Assembly: GCF_019929575.1 (NCBI RefSeq)
Contig: NZ_JAHZPU010000003.1
Location: 44,362 to 108,361, forward strand
Direction of reading: 5' to 3'
DNA: 64,000 nt
From: Streptococcus infantis
GTDB lineage: Bacteria; Bacillota; Bacilli; Lactobacillales; Streptococcaceae
Shown: piece by piece, positions 44,710 to 54,547 of the stretch
Position numbering within the stretch: the first letter of the stretch is position 1
Layout of the letters: every line of letters begins with the position of its first letter
Made by a program: the position numbers and the translations under genes
The notes under the pieces: generated by a model
Database searches by the model: none
What the model was told of the DNA's origin: nothing
Seen by the model: only the letters and a program-made list of their open reading frames with translations

Positions 44710-46167
44710 ATGGAAGTCATTTCAAGTGTTCTAAATTGGTTTTCTAGCAATATTTTGCAGAATCCCGCATTTTTCGTAGGTTTATTGGTGTTGATAGGAT
44801 ACGCACTTTTGAAAAAACCTGCTCATGATGTTTTCTCAGGTTTCGTTAAAGCAACAGTAGGTTATATGTTGCTCAACGTGGGTGCTGGTGGTTTGGTTAC
44901 AACCTTCCGTCCAATCTTGGCAGCCCTTAACTATAAATTCCAAATCGGTGCAGCGGTTATTGACCCTTACTTTGGATTGGCTGCAGCAAACAACAAAATT
45001 GCAGCAGAGTTTCCAGATTTCGTTGGAACTGCAACAACAGCTCTATTGATCGGTTTTGGAGTAAATATCTTGCTTGTAGCTCTACGCAAGATTACGAAAG
45101 TAAGAACCCTCTTTATTACTGGTCACATCATGGTACAACAAGCTGCGACTGTATCTCTTATGGTTCTATTCTTAGTCCCACAATTGCGCAATGCTTATGG
45201 TACAGCAGCAATCGGTATCATCTGTGGCCTTTACTGGGCAGTTAGTTCAAATATGACTGTTGAGGCAACTCAACGTCTGACTGGTGGTGGCGGATTTGCG
45301 ATTGGTCACCAACAACAATTTGCAATCTGGTTTGTAGATAAAGTGGCAGGACGCTTTGGCAAGAAAGAAGAAAGTCTAGACAATCTTAAATTGCCTAAGT
45401 TCCTCTCAATCTTCCATGATACAGTTGTTGCCTCTGCTACTTTGATGCTCGTATTCTTTGGAGCCATTCTGTTAATCTTGGGTCCAGATATTATGTCTAA
45501 TAAAGAAGTCATCACTTCAGGAACTCTATTCAATCCTGCAAAACAAGATTTCTTTATGTACATTATCCAAACAGCCTTCACCTTCTCAGTTTACTTGTTC
45601 GTTTTGATGCAAGGTGTCCGCATGTTCGTATCTGAGTTGACAAATGCCTTCCAAGGTATTTCAAACAAATTGTTGCCAGGTTCATTCCCAGCAGTTGACG
45701 TTGCAGCTTCTTATGGATTTGGTTCTCCAAACGCTGTCTTGTCTGGATTTGCCTTTGGTTTGATTGGTCAATTGATTACAATTGTCTTGCTCATCGTCTT
45801 TAAAAACCCTGTCCTTATTATTACAGGATTTGTACCAGTATTCTTTGATAATGCAGCCATCGCGGTCTATGCTGATAAGCGTGGCGGATGGAAAGCAGCC
45901 GTTATCCTATCCTTCATTTCAGGTGTCCTCCAAGTTGCTCTAGGAGCTCTCTGTGTAGCCCTTCTCGACTTAGCATCTTACGGTGGTTACCATGGAAATA
46001 TCGACTTTGAATTCCCATGGCTTGGATTTGGCTATATCTTCAAATACCTCGGTATCGTTGGTTATGTACTTGTATGTCTCTTCTTGCTCGTTATTCCTCA
46101 ACTTCAATTTGCAAAAGCAAAAGATAAAGAGAAATATTACAACGGTGAAGTTCAAGAAGAAGCTTAG
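44710..46167 (+). CDS. ulaA: PTS ascorbate transporter subunit IIC
   Basis: This 485-residue polytopic membrane protein has about 11 helices and belongs to the ascorbate-galactitol PTS superfamily (VLNWFSSNILQNPAFFVGLL start; NAAIAVYADKRGGWKAAV in the second half). It imports L-ascorbate while UlaB phosphorylates it. The ATG at 44710 follows AAAAGGAGAA; the frame upstream is not coding. First gene of ulaABCDEF. Confidence 0.97.
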   Translation: MEVISSVLNWFSSNILQNPAFFVGLLVLIGYALLKKPAHDVFSGFVKATVGYMLLNVGAGGLVTTFRPILAALNYKFQIGAAVIDPYFGLAAANNKIAAEFPDFVGTATTALLIGFGVNILLVALRKITKVRTLFITGHIMVQQAATVSLMVLFLVPQLRNAYGTAAIGIICGLYWAVSSNMTVEATQRLTGGGGFAIGHQQQFAIWFVDKVAGRFGKKEESLDNLKLPKFLSIFHDTVVASATLMLVFFGAILLILGPDIMSNKEVITSGTLFNPAKQDFFMYIIQTAFTFSVYLFVLMQGVRMFVSELTNAFQGISNKLLPGSFPAVDVAASYGFGSPNAVLSGFAFGLIGQLITIVLLIVFKNPVLIITGFVPVFFDNAAIAVYADKRGGWKAAVILSFISGVLQVALGALCVALLDLASYGGYHGNIDFEFPWLGFGYIFKYLGIVGYVLVCLFLLVIPQLQFAKAKDKEKYYNGEVQEEA

Positions 46168-46189
46168 TGTCTAGAAAAGGAGAAATAAA

Positions 46190-46471
46190 ATGGTTAAAGT
46201 ATTAGCAGCGTGCGGAAATGGAATGGGTTCATCTATGGTTATCAAGATGAAGGTTGAAAATGCCCTCCGTAAGCTTAATCAAACAGACTTTACAGTCAAT
46301 TCATGCAGTGTTGGTGAAGCAAAAGGTTTAGCAGCAGGCTATGACATCGTAATCGCTTCTCTTCATTTGATCCAAGAATTGGAAGGCCGAACTAATGGGA
46401 AGTTAATTGGGCTTGACAACTTGATGGATGATAAAGAAATCACTGAAAAACTCAGTCAAGCACTACAGTAA
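46190..46471 (+). CDS. ulaB: PTS ascorbate transporter subunit IIB
   Basis: The protein has 93 residues. The phosphorylated Cys is residue 8 in KVLAACGNGMGSSMVIKMK. It transfers phosphate from UlaC to ascorbate at UlaA. AAAGGAG ribosome binding site, 22 bases after ulaA. Followed by a hairpin before ulaC. Confidence 0.96.
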   Translation: MVKVLAACGNGMGSSMVIKMKVENALRKLNQTDFTVNSCSVGEAKGLAAGYDIVIASLHLIQELEGRTNGKLIGLDNLMDDKEITEKLSQALQ

Positions 46472-46477
46472 AAGGTT

Positions 46478-46527
46478 GGAGGGGGCTGGACAGAAACTGA
46501 GAGTTATCGTTTCTGTCCTTCTCCCTC
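46478..46527 (+). promoter_or_regulatory. Hairpin between ulaB and ulaC
   Basis: GGACAGAAAC pairs with GTTTCTGTCC (46509-46518), extended by GAGGG/CCCTC. It is followed by TTTAAATAAAGGAGG rather than a long T run. It probably acts as a processing or partial attenuation site that lowers soluble subunits relative to UlaAB, or stabilises the upstream mRNA. Confidence 0.55.
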
Positions 46528-46547
46528 TTTAAATAAAGGAGGCAGAT

Positions 46548-47033
46548 ATGAATTTAAAACAAGCTTTAATTGAAAATGACTCAATCCGACTAGGTCTAGA
46601 AGCTAAAGACTGGAAGGAAGCAGTCAAGGTAGCAGTAGATCCCTTGATTGAAAGTGGGGCGATTGTGCCAGAGTATTACGATGCTATCATCGAATCGACA
46701 GAAGAGTATGGTCCTTACTATATCTTGATGCCAGGTATGGCTATGCCCCATGCTAGACCTGAAGCTGGAGTGCAAAGAGATGCCTTTTCATTGATTACCT
46801 TGCAAAATCCTGTTGTATTTTCAGATGGGAAAGAGGTCTCTGTTTTGTTGGCACTAGCTGCAACAAGCTCAAAAATTCACACAAGTGTAGCCATTCCACA
46901 AATCATTGCCTTATTTGAATTAGAAGATTCTATTGCACGTTTACAGGCTTGCCAGACTAAAGAAGATGTATTGGCGATGATCGAAGAATCTAAGGATAGC
47001 CCTTATCTTGAAGGATTGGATTTGGAAAGTTAG
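46548..47033 (+). CDS. ulaC: PTS ascorbate transporter subunit IIA
   Basis: The protein has 161 residues, an EIIA of the mannitol/fructose type. The active His lies in MPGMAMPHARPEAGV (about 62-76). It receives phosphate from HPr and passes it to UlaB. AAAGGAGG ribosome binding site; ulaD starts 15 bases later. Confidence 0.95.
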   Translation: MNLKQALIENDSIRLGLEAKDWKEAVKVAVDPLIESGAIVPEYYDAIIESTEEYGPYYILMPGMAMPHARPEAGVQRDAFSLITLQNPVVFSDGKEVSVLLALAATSSKIHTSVAIPQIIALFELEDSIARLQACQTKEDVLAMIEESKDSPYLEGLDLES

Positions 47034-47048
47034 AAGAGGAATAAAGAA

Positions 47049-47714
47049 ATGACAAAAAGAATACCTAATTTACAAGTTGCATTAGACCATTCAGACTTGC
47101 AAGGAGCGATTAAAGCAGCTGTTTCTGTTGGTCAGGAAGTAGATATTATCGAAGCTGGAACTGTTTGCTTGCTTCAAGTTGGAAGTGAACTGGTTGAAGT
47201 CTTACGTAGCCTTTTCCCAGATAAGATTATTGTGGCAGATACAAAATGTGCTGATGCTGGTGGAACAGTTGCCAAAAATAATGCCGTTCGTGGAGCAGAT
47301 TGGATGACTTGTATCTGTTGTGCAACCATCCCTACTATGGAAGCAGCTCTAAAGGCTATCAAGGCTGAACGTGGGGACCGAGGCGAAATCCAGATCGAGC
47401 TTTATGGTGATTGGACTTTTGAACAAGCTCAGCTTTGGCTAGATGCAGGTATCTCACAAGCTATCTATCACCAATCTCGTGATGCCCTTCTTGCTGGTGA
47501 AACTTGGGGTGAAAAAGACCTTAATAAGGTTAAAAAACTCATTGACATGGGCTTCCGAGTTTCTGTAACAGGTGGTCTAGATGTAGATACTCTCAAACTC
47601 TTTGAAGGTGTTGATGTCTTTACCTTTATCGCAGGTCGTGGAATTACGGAGGCTGCGGATCCAGCAGGAGCAGCGCGTGCCTTCAAGGATGAAATCAAAC
47701 GGATTTGGGGGTAA
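47049..47714 (+). CDS. ulaD: 3-keto-L-gulonate-6-phosphate decarboxylase
   Basis: This 221-residue TIM barrel belongs to the orotidine-phosphate decarboxylase suprafamily. LQVALDHSDLQGAIKAA carries the first Asp, VADTKCADAGGTVAKN the DxK pair, and FIAGRGITEAADPAGAA the phosphate loop. It converts 3-keto-L-gulonate-6-P to L-xylulose-5-P. Lies three bases before ulaE. Confidence 0.96.
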   Translation: MTKRIPNLQVALDHSDLQGAIKAAVSVGQEVDIIEAGTVCLLQVGSELVEVLRSLFPDKIIVADTKCADAGGTVAKNNAVRGADWMTCICCATIPTMEAALKAIKAERGDRGEIQIELYGDWTFEQAQLWLDAGISQAIYHQSRDALLAGETWGEKDLNKVKKLIDMGFRVSVTGGLDVDTLKLFEGVDVFTFIAGRGITEAADPAGAARAFKDEIKRIWG

Positions 47715-47717
47715 ACC

Positions 47718-48581
47718 ATGGCACGTCCAATTGGAATTTATGAAAAGGCAACCCCGACCCACTTTACTTGGATAGAACGTTTAAATTTCGCTAAGGAGTT
47801 AGGCTTTGATTTTGTCGAGATGTCTATTGATGAACGTGACGAGCGTTTAGCAAGACTTGACTGGAGCAAGGAAGAACGCTTGGAAGTTGTCAAAGCTATC
47901 TATGAAACAGGTGTTCGTATACCGTCTATCTGTTTCTCAGGTCATCGTCGCTATCCGCTAGGATCAAACGATCCAGCCCTCGAAGCCAAGTCGCTGGAAA
48001 CCATGAAGCAATGTATCGAGTTGGCGCAGGATTTGGGTGTGCGGGTCATTCAGCTGGCGGGCTATGATGTATACTATGAGGAAAAATCGCCAGAAACACG
48101 AGCGCGCTTCCTCAAAAATCTACGCAAGGCTTGTGATTGGGCGGAGCAAGCGCAGGTTATTCTTGCGATTGAGATTATGGATGACCCATTTATCAATAGT
48201 ATCGAAAAATATCTAGCTGTTGAAAAGGCTATCAACTCGCCTTATCTCTTTGTCTATCCAGACACAGGCAATCTCTCAGCTTGGCACAATGACCTCTATA
48301 GTGAGTTTGTTATCGGGCACCAGGCTCTGGCAGCTCTGCATCTCAAGGATACCTATCCTGTGACCGAGCAGTCCAAGGGGCAATTCCGCGATGTGCCTTT
48401 TGGTCAAGGATGTGTCAACTGGGAGGATACTTTCAGAATTTTAAAAGAAACCAATTATCAAGGGCCATTTTTGATTGAAATGTGGTCTGAAAATTGTGAA
48501 ACTGTAGAAGAAACACGCGCAGCCATTCAAGAGGCCCAAGCCTTTCTCTACCCACTTATTAAGAAAGCAGGTCTGATGTAA
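47718..48581 (+). CDS. ulaE: L-xylulose-5-phosphate 3-epimerase
   Basis: This 287-residue TIM barrel is of the xylose-isomerase-like (AP endonuclease 2) type, with metal ligands in AIEIMDDPFINS, VYPDTGNLSAW and HLKDTYP. It makes L-ribulose-5-P. The start ATGGCACGTCCAATTGG follows a GGGGG-rich end of ulaD; the next gene starts one base after its stop. Confidence 0.95.
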   Translation: MARPIGIYEKATPTHFTWIERLNFAKELGFDFVEMSIDERDERLARLDWSKEERLEVVKAIYETGVRIPSICFSGHRRYPLGSNDPALEAKSLETMKQCIELAQDLGVRVIQLAGYDVYYEEKSPETRARFLKNLRKACDWAEQAQVILAIEIMDDPFINSIEKYLAVEKAINSPYLFVYPDTGNLSAWHNDLYSEFVIGHQALAALHLKDTYPVTEQSKGQFRDVPFGQGCVNWEDTFRILKETNYQGPFLIEMWSENCETVEETRAAIQEAQAFLYPLIKKAGLM

Positions 48582-48582
48582 G

Positions 48583-49290
48583 ATGAATCAAGTAATCAAT
48601 GCTATGCGTAAACGAGTCTGTGATGCCAATCAATCATTGCCAAAACATGGACTTGTTAAATTTACCTGGGGCAATGTATCGGAAGTCAATCGCGAACTCG
48701 GTGTCATTGTTATCAAACCATCAGGTGTAGATTATGACGAATTGACACCTGAAAATATGGTGGTAACTGACCTGGATGGCAAGGTTCTAGAAGGAGATTT
48801 AAGACCATCTTCTGACCTTCCAACTCATGTGCAGTTATATAAGGCTTGGCCAGAGATTGCTAGTGTGGTTCATACCCATTCGACTGAAGCCGTTGGTTGG
48901 GCTCAGGCAGGTCGTGATATTCCTTTCTACGGAACAACCCATGCAGACTACTTCTACGGTTCAATCCCTTGCGCTCGTAGTTTGACTAAGGATGAAGTAG
49001 AAGTAGCCTATGAAAAAGATACTGGCCTAGTTATCGTAGAAGAGTTTGAACGTCGTGGTCTCAACCCTGTTGAAGTACCAGGGATTGTCGTACGTAATCA
49101 CGGTCCATTCACCTGGGGCAAAAACCCAGAGAATGCTGTCTATCACTCTGTTGTACTAGAGGAAGTATCTAAGATGAATCGCTTTACAGAGCAAATCAAT
49201 CCAAGAGTTGAACCTGCTCCCCAGTACATCCTAGAAAAACACTACCAACGTAAACATGGACCAAATGCTTATTACGGTCAAAAGAAATAA
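48583..49290 (+). CDS. ulaF: L-ribulose-5-phosphate 4-epimerase
   Basis: This 235-residue class II aldolase-like epimerase has zinc His ligands in VVHTHSTEAVGWAQ and a later VRNHGPFTWG. It yields D-xylulose-5-P, the entry point to the pentose phosphate pathway and to the transketolase encoded downstream. It is the last gene of the catabolic run, followed by a terminator. Confidence 0.95.
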   Translation: MNQVINAMRKRVCDANQSLPKHGLVKFTWGNVSEVNRELGVIVIKPSGVDYDELTPENMVVTDLDGKVLEGDLRPSSDLPTHVQLYKAWPEIASVVHTHSTEAVGWAQAGRDIPFYGTTHADYFYGSIPCARSLTKDEVEVAYEKDTGLVIVEEFERRGLNPVEVPGIVVRNHGPFTWGKNPENAVYHSVVLEEVSKMNRFTEQINPRVEPAPQYILEKHYQRKHGPNAYYGQKK

Positions 49291-49301
49291 GAAATTGAAT
49301 T

Positions 49302-49339
49302 GAAAAGAGGCTAGGAGCTTTCGATCCAAGCCTCGCTTT
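49302..49339 (+). terminator. Terminator after ulaF
   Basis: GAGGCT (49307-49312) pairs with AGCCTC (49329-49334), with an inner GGA/TCC, followed by GCTTTTG. Moderate strength, so some read-through into ulaR is possible. Confidence 0.75.
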
Positions 49340-49381
49340 TGTAGTTGTCAGTATCCACTGTTAAGAGTTTACAGCATATAA

Positions 49382-49410
49382 TTGCAAAGTCTGTACGAAT
49401 GTGATACCAT
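49382..49410 (+). promoter_or_regulatory. Candidate promoter of ulaR
   Basis: TTGCAA (49382-49387), 17-base spacer, TACCAT (49405-49410) with extended TG. A second TATAAT (49377-49382) lies just upstream without a -35. Confidence 0.5.
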
Positions 49411-49422
49411 TATAAAGTTGTT

Positions 49423-49438
49423 TTGGAAGCGATTGACA
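49423..49438 (+). promoter_or_regulatory. Weak cre-like site before ulaR
   Basis: TTGGAAGCGATTGACA matches the left half and centre of the CcpA cre consensus (TGNAANCG) but not the right end. It lies 18 bases before the ulaR start. Catabolite repression of an alternative-carbon regulator would make sense, but the match is imperfect. Confidence 0.35.
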
Positions 49439-49456
49439 AATAGAGGAGTATGAATT

Positions 49457-51131
49457 ATGGTTTTAGATAAGGCGAGCTGTGACTTGCTTCAATATTTGAT
49501 GGATCAAGAAACGTCCAAAACGATTATGACGATTTCGAAAGATCTAGCTCAATCTCGAAGAAAAATCTACTATCACATTGATAAAATCAATGATGCTCTG
49601 GATGATGAGAATTTGCACATCATCAGTCTGCCTCGGATTGGTATTTACTTGACCGATGAGCAAAGAGAAGCTTGTCGTCAATTATTAGACGAAGTTGATT
49701 CTTATGATTACATCATGAGTGCCAACGAGCGGATGCAGCTGATGCTCCTTCTGATTGGTATTTCCAAAGAGAGAATCACTCTTGAAAAACTCATGGAATT
49801 AACAGAAGTCTCTCGAAATACGGTCCTAAATGATTTAAATACTATTCGTTACCAGCTGACACTAGAGCAGTATCAAGTAACGCTTCAAGTTAGTAAATCT
49901 CGCGGTTACTATCTAAATGCACATCCTCTTAATAAAATCCAGTATCTTCAATCCCTTCTCTATCATATCTTTATGGAGGAAAATCCAGCCTTTGTAGCTA
50001 TTTTAGAGGAGAAAATCAAGGAGCGATTAGAAGGTGAGATGCTTCTTTCTGATGAGGTCAATCAATTCCTCAAAAAACAAGTTCCACTGGTTGAGCAGGA
50101 TTTGGGGGAAAAAATAAACCATCACGAAGTCACTTTTATGCTACAGGTTCTCCCTTATCTTCTACTTGGATGTGATACCGTTACTCGTAATCAGGACAAA
50201 CACCAAGAAATTGAGCAAGAGTTTTCATTGATTCGAAAGAGAATTGAATATCAGGTATCCAAAAAACTAGGAGAGCGCTTGTTTGAAACATTTGGAATCT
50301 CATTTTCAGAATTAGATAGATCTCTGTTAGCCATTCTTTTGTTATCCTATCGAAAAGATCGAGACATCCATGCAGAAAGTAAAGATTTTCAGCATTTGAG
50401 AATGGCTTTAGAAGAGTTTATTTGGTATTTTGAATCCCAAACCAGAATGGAGATTGAACAGAAAGAAGACTTATTGAGGAATCTTGTGATTCATTGTAAG
50501 GCGCTATTATTCAGAAAGAACTATGGTATTTTCTCAAAAAATCCTTTAACTCGGCAGATTCGTTCCAAGTATAGTGAACTTTTCGTAATTACAAAAAAAA
50601 TGTGCAGAAGTGTTAGAAGAAGCTTGGCAGATTCGATTGACGGATGATGAGATTGCCTATTTGACCATTCATGTTGGAGGTTTTTTAAAGTATACTCCAT
50701 CGATTCAAAACAATACCAAGAAGATTTATATTGTGTGCGATGAAGGAGTGGGTGTCTCTAAACTTTTACTCAAACAGTGTCGATTCTATCTTCCAAATGA
50801 ACAGATAGGGGCAGTCTTTACAACTGAGCAGTTCAAAAGCGTAGAGGATATTACTCAGGTTGATTTACTGATCACAACCAACGATGAACTTGAGAGTCAT
50901 TTCCCGGTTTTAAAGGTAAATCCTATACTTGAGGCAGAAGATATTTTACGCATGACAGACTTTATGAAGAATAAGGTTCTTAGAAAAGACGGTCGAACCT
51001 TCAAGGAAAATCTATCAACCATTATCGGCACCTATATATCGGATAAACATGCAGCGGCAAAATTACAAGAAGAAATTCAACTTTTAATCAATCAAGAATT
51101 AGTCATCCAAGCTTTTTTAGATGAATCATAA
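49457..51131 (+). pseudogene. ulaR: UlaR, BglG-family regulator split by a +1 frameshift
   Basis: The first frame (49457-50647) encodes a DNA-binding domain (TIMTISKDLAQSRRKIYYHI), a second HTH (RITLEKLMELTEVSRNTVLN) and PTS-regulation domains, then runs off as MCRSVRRSLADSIDG. The second frame carries on the natural sequence, CAEVLEEAWQIRLTDDEIAY, LTIHVGGFL, and the EIIB-like domain KKIYIVCDEGVGVSKLLLKQ, to 51131. The change falls in a run of eight A (50593-50600); seven A would restore one frame of 557 residues. It may be a true null, a phase-variable or slippage-rescued gene, or a sequencing error. It is expected to activate the ula genes in response to ascorbate-6-P transport. Confidence 0.85.
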
Positions 51132-51132
51132 A

Positions 51133-51205
51133 CATCACAGTCCAATGATGAACACAAACCTGTGTTTTTCTTGGTCTTTTTTAATATATCGGTCGGTGTT
51201 ATACT
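51133..51205 (+). promoter_or_regulatory. ulaG promoter with upstream element, copy 2
   Basis: ACAGTCCAA (51137), TGAACA (51149), CTGTGT (51160) and TTCTTGGTCTTTTT (51168-51181) lie upstream of an extended -10 TATACT (51200-51205). All block spacings and the 63-base distance to the -10 equal those at the ulaA promoter. This strongly suggests a shared activator, most simply UlaR. Confidence 0.78.
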
Positions 51206-51247
51206 AAGTATGAAATAAATACTTGAACAAAATATGGAGGATTTCAA

Positions 51248-52339
51248 ATGCCAAACGTAAAAGAAATTACGAGAGAATCATGGATTTTAGCTACTTTCCC
51301 AGAGTGGGGAACATGGTTGAATGAAGAAATCGAAGAAGAAGTCGTGCCTGAAGGCAACTTCGCCATGTGGTGGCTAGGCAACTGTGGTACTTGGATTAAG
51401 ACACCAGGTGGTGCTAACGTTGTCATGGACCTTTGGTCAAACCGTGGAAAATCAACCAAAAAAGTGAAAGATATGGTTCGTGGACACCAAATGGCAAATA
51501 TGGCAGGTGTTCGTAAATTGCAACCAAACTTGCGTGTTCAACCAATGGTTATCGATCCATTTGCTATCAATGAACTCGACTACTACTTGGTTTCACACTT
51601 CCATAGTGACCATATCGCCCCATACACAGCTGCAGCAATTCTCAACAATCCTAAGTTAGATCATGTTAAGTTTATCGGTCCTTACCATTGTGGTCGAATC
51701 TGGGAAAGCTGGGGTGTTCCAAAAGAACGAATCATCGTTGTCAAACCAGGTGATACTATCGAACTAAAAGACATGAAGATTCATGCAGTAGAATCATTTG
51801 ACCGTACTTGCTTGGTAACTCTACCAGTAAATGGAGCTGACGAAACAGGCGGTGAACTTGCTGGGTTGGCTGTTACAGATGAAGAAATGGCTCAAAAGGC
51901 GGTTAACTATGTTTTTGAAACACCAGGTGGAACCATCTATCATGGAGCTGATTCTCACTTCTCTAACTACTTTGCAAAACATGGTAAAGACTTCAAAATT
52001 GATGTTGCTTTGAATAACTATGGTGAAAATCCAGTAGGTATCCAAGATAAAATGACTTCTATCGACCTTCTTCGCATGGCAGAAAATCTACGTGCTAAAG
52101 TCATTATCCCAGTTCACTATGATATCTGGTCTAACTTCATGGCTTCTACGAATGAAATCCTAGAACTTTGGAAAATGAGAAAAGATCGCTTGCAATACGA
52201 TTTCCATCCATTTATCTGGGAAGTTGGTGGTAAATACACTTATCCTCAAGACCAACACTTAATAGAATACCATCACCCACGTGGTTTTGATGACTGCTTC
52301 GAACAAGACTCAAATATCCAATTCAAAGCCTTGCTTTAA
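51248..52339 (+). CDS. ulaG: L-ascorbate-6-phosphate lactonase
   Basis: This 363-residue metallo-beta-lactamase-fold hydrolase has the metal motif [13 protein letters not shown] (HxHxDH) near residue 116 and further ligands in [10 protein letters not shown] and [10 protein letters not shown]. It opens the lactone ring of L-ascorbate-6-P made by UlaABC, the first cytoplasmic step. It is transcribed from its own promoter, separate from ulaABCDEF, as in E. coli. GGAGG ribosome binding site. Confidence 0.97.
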   Translation: MPNVKEITRESWILATFPEWGTWLNEEIEEEVVPEGNFAMWWLGNCGTWIKTPGGANVVMDLWSNRGKSTKKVKDMVRGHQMANMAGVRKLQPNLRVQPMVIDPFAINELDYYLVSHFHSDHIAPYTAAAILNNPKLDHVKFIGPYHCGRIWESWGVPKERIIVVKPGDTIELKDMKIHAVESFDRTCLVTLPVNGADETGGELAGLAVTDEEMAQKAVNYVFETPGGTIYHGADSHFSNYFAKHGKDFKIDVALNNYGENPVGIQDKMTSIDLLRMAENLRAKVIIPVHYDIWSNFMASTNEILELWKMRKDRLQYDFHPFIWEVGGKYTYPQDQHLIEYHHPRGFDDCFEQDSNIQFKALL

Positions 52340-52360
52340 TATAAAAATTTTTTCTGGAGG

Positions 52361-52400
52361 TTATCCGTATGTTGCACGATACGGATAATTTTCATATAAT
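52361..52400 (+). promoter_or_regulatory. Inverted repeat overlapping the tkt promoter
   Basis: TTATCCGTAT (52361-52370) and ATACGGATAA (52379-52388) are perfect complements. They are followed by TTTTC, so they can end the ulaG transcript. The tkt -10 TATAAT (52395-52400) lies seven bases after, so its -35 region is inside the repeat, which could equally be an operator. A second palindrome, GTGATAG-AC-CTATCAC (52417-52432), lies in the tkt leader. Confidence 0.65.
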
Positions 52401-52453
52401 AGTACAAATAGAATATGTGATAGACCTATCACCTCAAAGAGAAAGGAAATTCT

Positions 52454-54430
52454 ATGTCAAATCTATCTGTTAATGCGATTCGTTTTCTAGGTATTGACGC
52501 TATCAATAAAGCGAACTCAGGTCACCCAGGGGTGGTTATGGGAGCTGCACCGATGGCCTACAGCCTATTCACTAAAGAACTTCGTATCAATCCAGCTCAA
52601 CCAAACTGGATTAACCGCGACCGTTTTATTCTTTCAGCTGGTCACGGGTCAATGCTCCTCTACGCCCTTCTTCATCTCTCTGGATTTGAAGATGTGAGCA
52701 TGGATGAAGTGAAGAACTTCCGTCAATGGGGTTCTAAAACACCAGGTCACCCAGAATTTGGTCATACAGCAGGGGTTGATGCAACAACAGGTCCTCTAGG
52801 ACAAGGGATTGCAACTGCGACTGGTTTTGCACAAGCAGAACGTTTCCTTGCAGCTAAGTACAACCGTGAAGGTTATAACATCTTTGACCACTACACTTAC
52901 GTTATCTGTGGAGATGGTGACTTGATGGAAGGTGTCTCAAGCGAAGCTGCTTCTTATGCAGGCTTGCAAAAGCTTGACAAGTTGGTTGTTCTTTATGATT
53001 CAAATGATATCAACTTGGATGGTGAGACAAAAGATTCATTCACAGAAAGTGTTCGCGATCGTTACAATGCCTACGGTTGGCATACAGCCTTGGTAGAAGA
53101 TGGAACAGACTTAGAAGCTATTCATGCTGCTATTGAAGAAGCTAAGGCTTCAGGCAAACCATCTTTGATCGAAGTGAAAACTGTTATTGGATATGGTTCT
53201 CCAAACAAACAAGGGACTAATGCTGTACACGGTGCTCCTCTTGGAGCGGATGAAACTGCAGCAACTCGCCAAGCCCTTGGTTGGGACTACGAACCGTTTG
53301 AAATCCCAGCAGAAGTTTATGCTGATTTCAAAGAAAATGTTGCAGACCGTGGTGCATCAGCATACGAAGCATGGACAAAACTAGTCGCAGATTACAAAGA
53401 AGCTCACCCAGAACTTGCTGCAGAAGTGGAAGCAATCATCGAAGGACGCGATCCAGTTGAGGTGACTCCAGAAGACTTCCCAGCTTTAGAAAATGGTTTC
53501 TCTCAAGCGACACGTAACTCAAGCCAAGATGCCTTGAATGTTGTGGCTGCTAAATTGCCAACCTTCCTTGGTGGATCAGCAGACCTTGCTCATTCAAATA
53601 TGACTTACATCAAAACGGACGGACTTCAAGATGATGCAAATCGTTTGAATCGTAACATCCAATTTGGTGTTCGTGAATTTGCAATGGGTACTGTCTTGAA
53701 CGGAATGGCTCTTCACGGTGGACTTCGTGTTTATGGTGGAACATTCTTCGTATTCTCAGACTATCTTAAGGCAGCAGTTCGATTGTCAGCTCTACAAGGT
53801 CTTCCTGTAACCTATGTCTTTACTCACGATTCAATCGCAGTTGGTGAAGATGGGCCAACTCATGAACCGATTGAGCACTTGGCAGGCCTTCGTGCGATTC
53901 CAAACCTCAACGTTTTCCGTCCAGCAGATGCGCGTGAAACTCAAGCAGCTTGGTATCAAGCTGTCAAAAGCGAGAAAACTCCGACTGTTCTTGTCTTGAC
54001 TCGTCAAAACTTGACTGTTGAAGAAGGAACAGACTTTGACAAGGTTGCAAAAGGTGCTTACGTTGTATATGAAAATGCAGCAGACTTTGACACTATCTTG
54101 ATTGCAACAGGTTCAGAAGTGAACTTAGCAGTAGCAGCCGCTAAAGAATTGGCAAGTCAAGGTGGAAAAGTTCGCGTAGTCAGCATGCCATCTACAGATG
54201 TATTTGATGCACAAGATGCAGCATATAAAGAAGAGATTTTACCAAATGCAGTTCGTCGCCGTGTAGCAGTTGAAATGGGAGCAACTCAAAACTGGTACAA
54301 ATACGTTGGTCTTGATGGAGCAGTTCTTGGTATTGATACCTTTGGAGCATCTGCACCAGCACCAAAAGTTTTAGCAGAATATGGATTTACAGTTGAAAAC
54401 TTAGTAGAACTTGTAAACAACTTGAAATAA
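52454..54430 (+). CDS. tkt: Transketolase
   Basis: The protein has 658 residues. The thiamine-diphosphate motif [18 protein letters not shown]...DSNDINLDG is near 154-190, [16 protein letters not shown] near 64, and the pyrimidine-domain [20 protein letters not shown] near 455. It transfers two-carbon units between D-xylulose-5-P and aldose phosphates. Position behind the ula genes suits use of ascorbate-derived xylulose-5-P. Its own promoter overlaps the palindrome described above. AGAAAGG ribosome binding site. Confidence 0.96.
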   Translation: MSNLSVNAIRFLGIDAINKANSGHPGVVMGAAPMAYSLFTKELRINPAQPNWINRDRFILSAGHGSMLLYALLHLSGFEDVSMDEVKNFRQWGSKTPGHPEFGHTAGVDATTGPLGQGIATATGFAQAERFLAAKYNREGYNIFDHYTYVICGDGDLMEGVSSEAASYAGLQKLDKLVVLYDSNDINLDGETKDSFTESVRDRYNAYGWHTALVEDGTDLEAIHAAIEEAKASGKPSLIEVKTVIGYGSPNKQGTNAVHGAPLGADETAATRQALGWDYEPFEIPAEVYADFKENVADRGASAYEAWTKLVADYKEAHPELAAEVEAIIEGRDPVEVTPEDFPALENGFSQATRNSSQDALNVVAAKLPTFLGGSADLAHSNMTYIKTDGLQDDANRLNRNIQFGVREFAMGTVLNGMALHGGLRVYGGTFFVFSDYLKAAVRLSALQGLPVTYVFTHDSIAVGEDGPTHEPIEHLAGLRAIPNLNVFRPADARETQAAWYQAVKSEKTPTVLVLTRQNLTVEEGTDFDKVAKGAYVVYENAADFDTILIATGSEVNLAVAAAKELASQGGKVRVVSMPSTDVFDAQDAAYKEEILPNAVRRRVAVEMGATQNWYKYVGLDGAVLGIDTFGASAPAPKVLAEYGFTVENLVELVNNLK

Positions 54431-54432
54431 GA

Positions 54433-54460
54433 AAAATCAGGGCATTTGCTCTGGTTTTTT
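54433..54460 (+). terminator. Terminator after tkt
   Basis: AATCAGGGCA pairs with TGCTCTGGTT around a short loop, followed by TTTTT. Confidence 0.85.
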
Positions 54461-54547
54461 ATTGTCCCAAAACCAGGGTATAATCTTGTAAAAACAAGTG
54501 AAATTTGATATAGTAGTTTTATCTGAATTACAAAGGAGTAAAAAATA

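Noticed and set aside
50610..51131. Treating the C-terminal half of ulaR as an independent gene
   Set aside because: Its only possible start (TTG) lacks a ribosome binding site and falls in the middle of a PRD domain; a frameshifted single gene explains it better.
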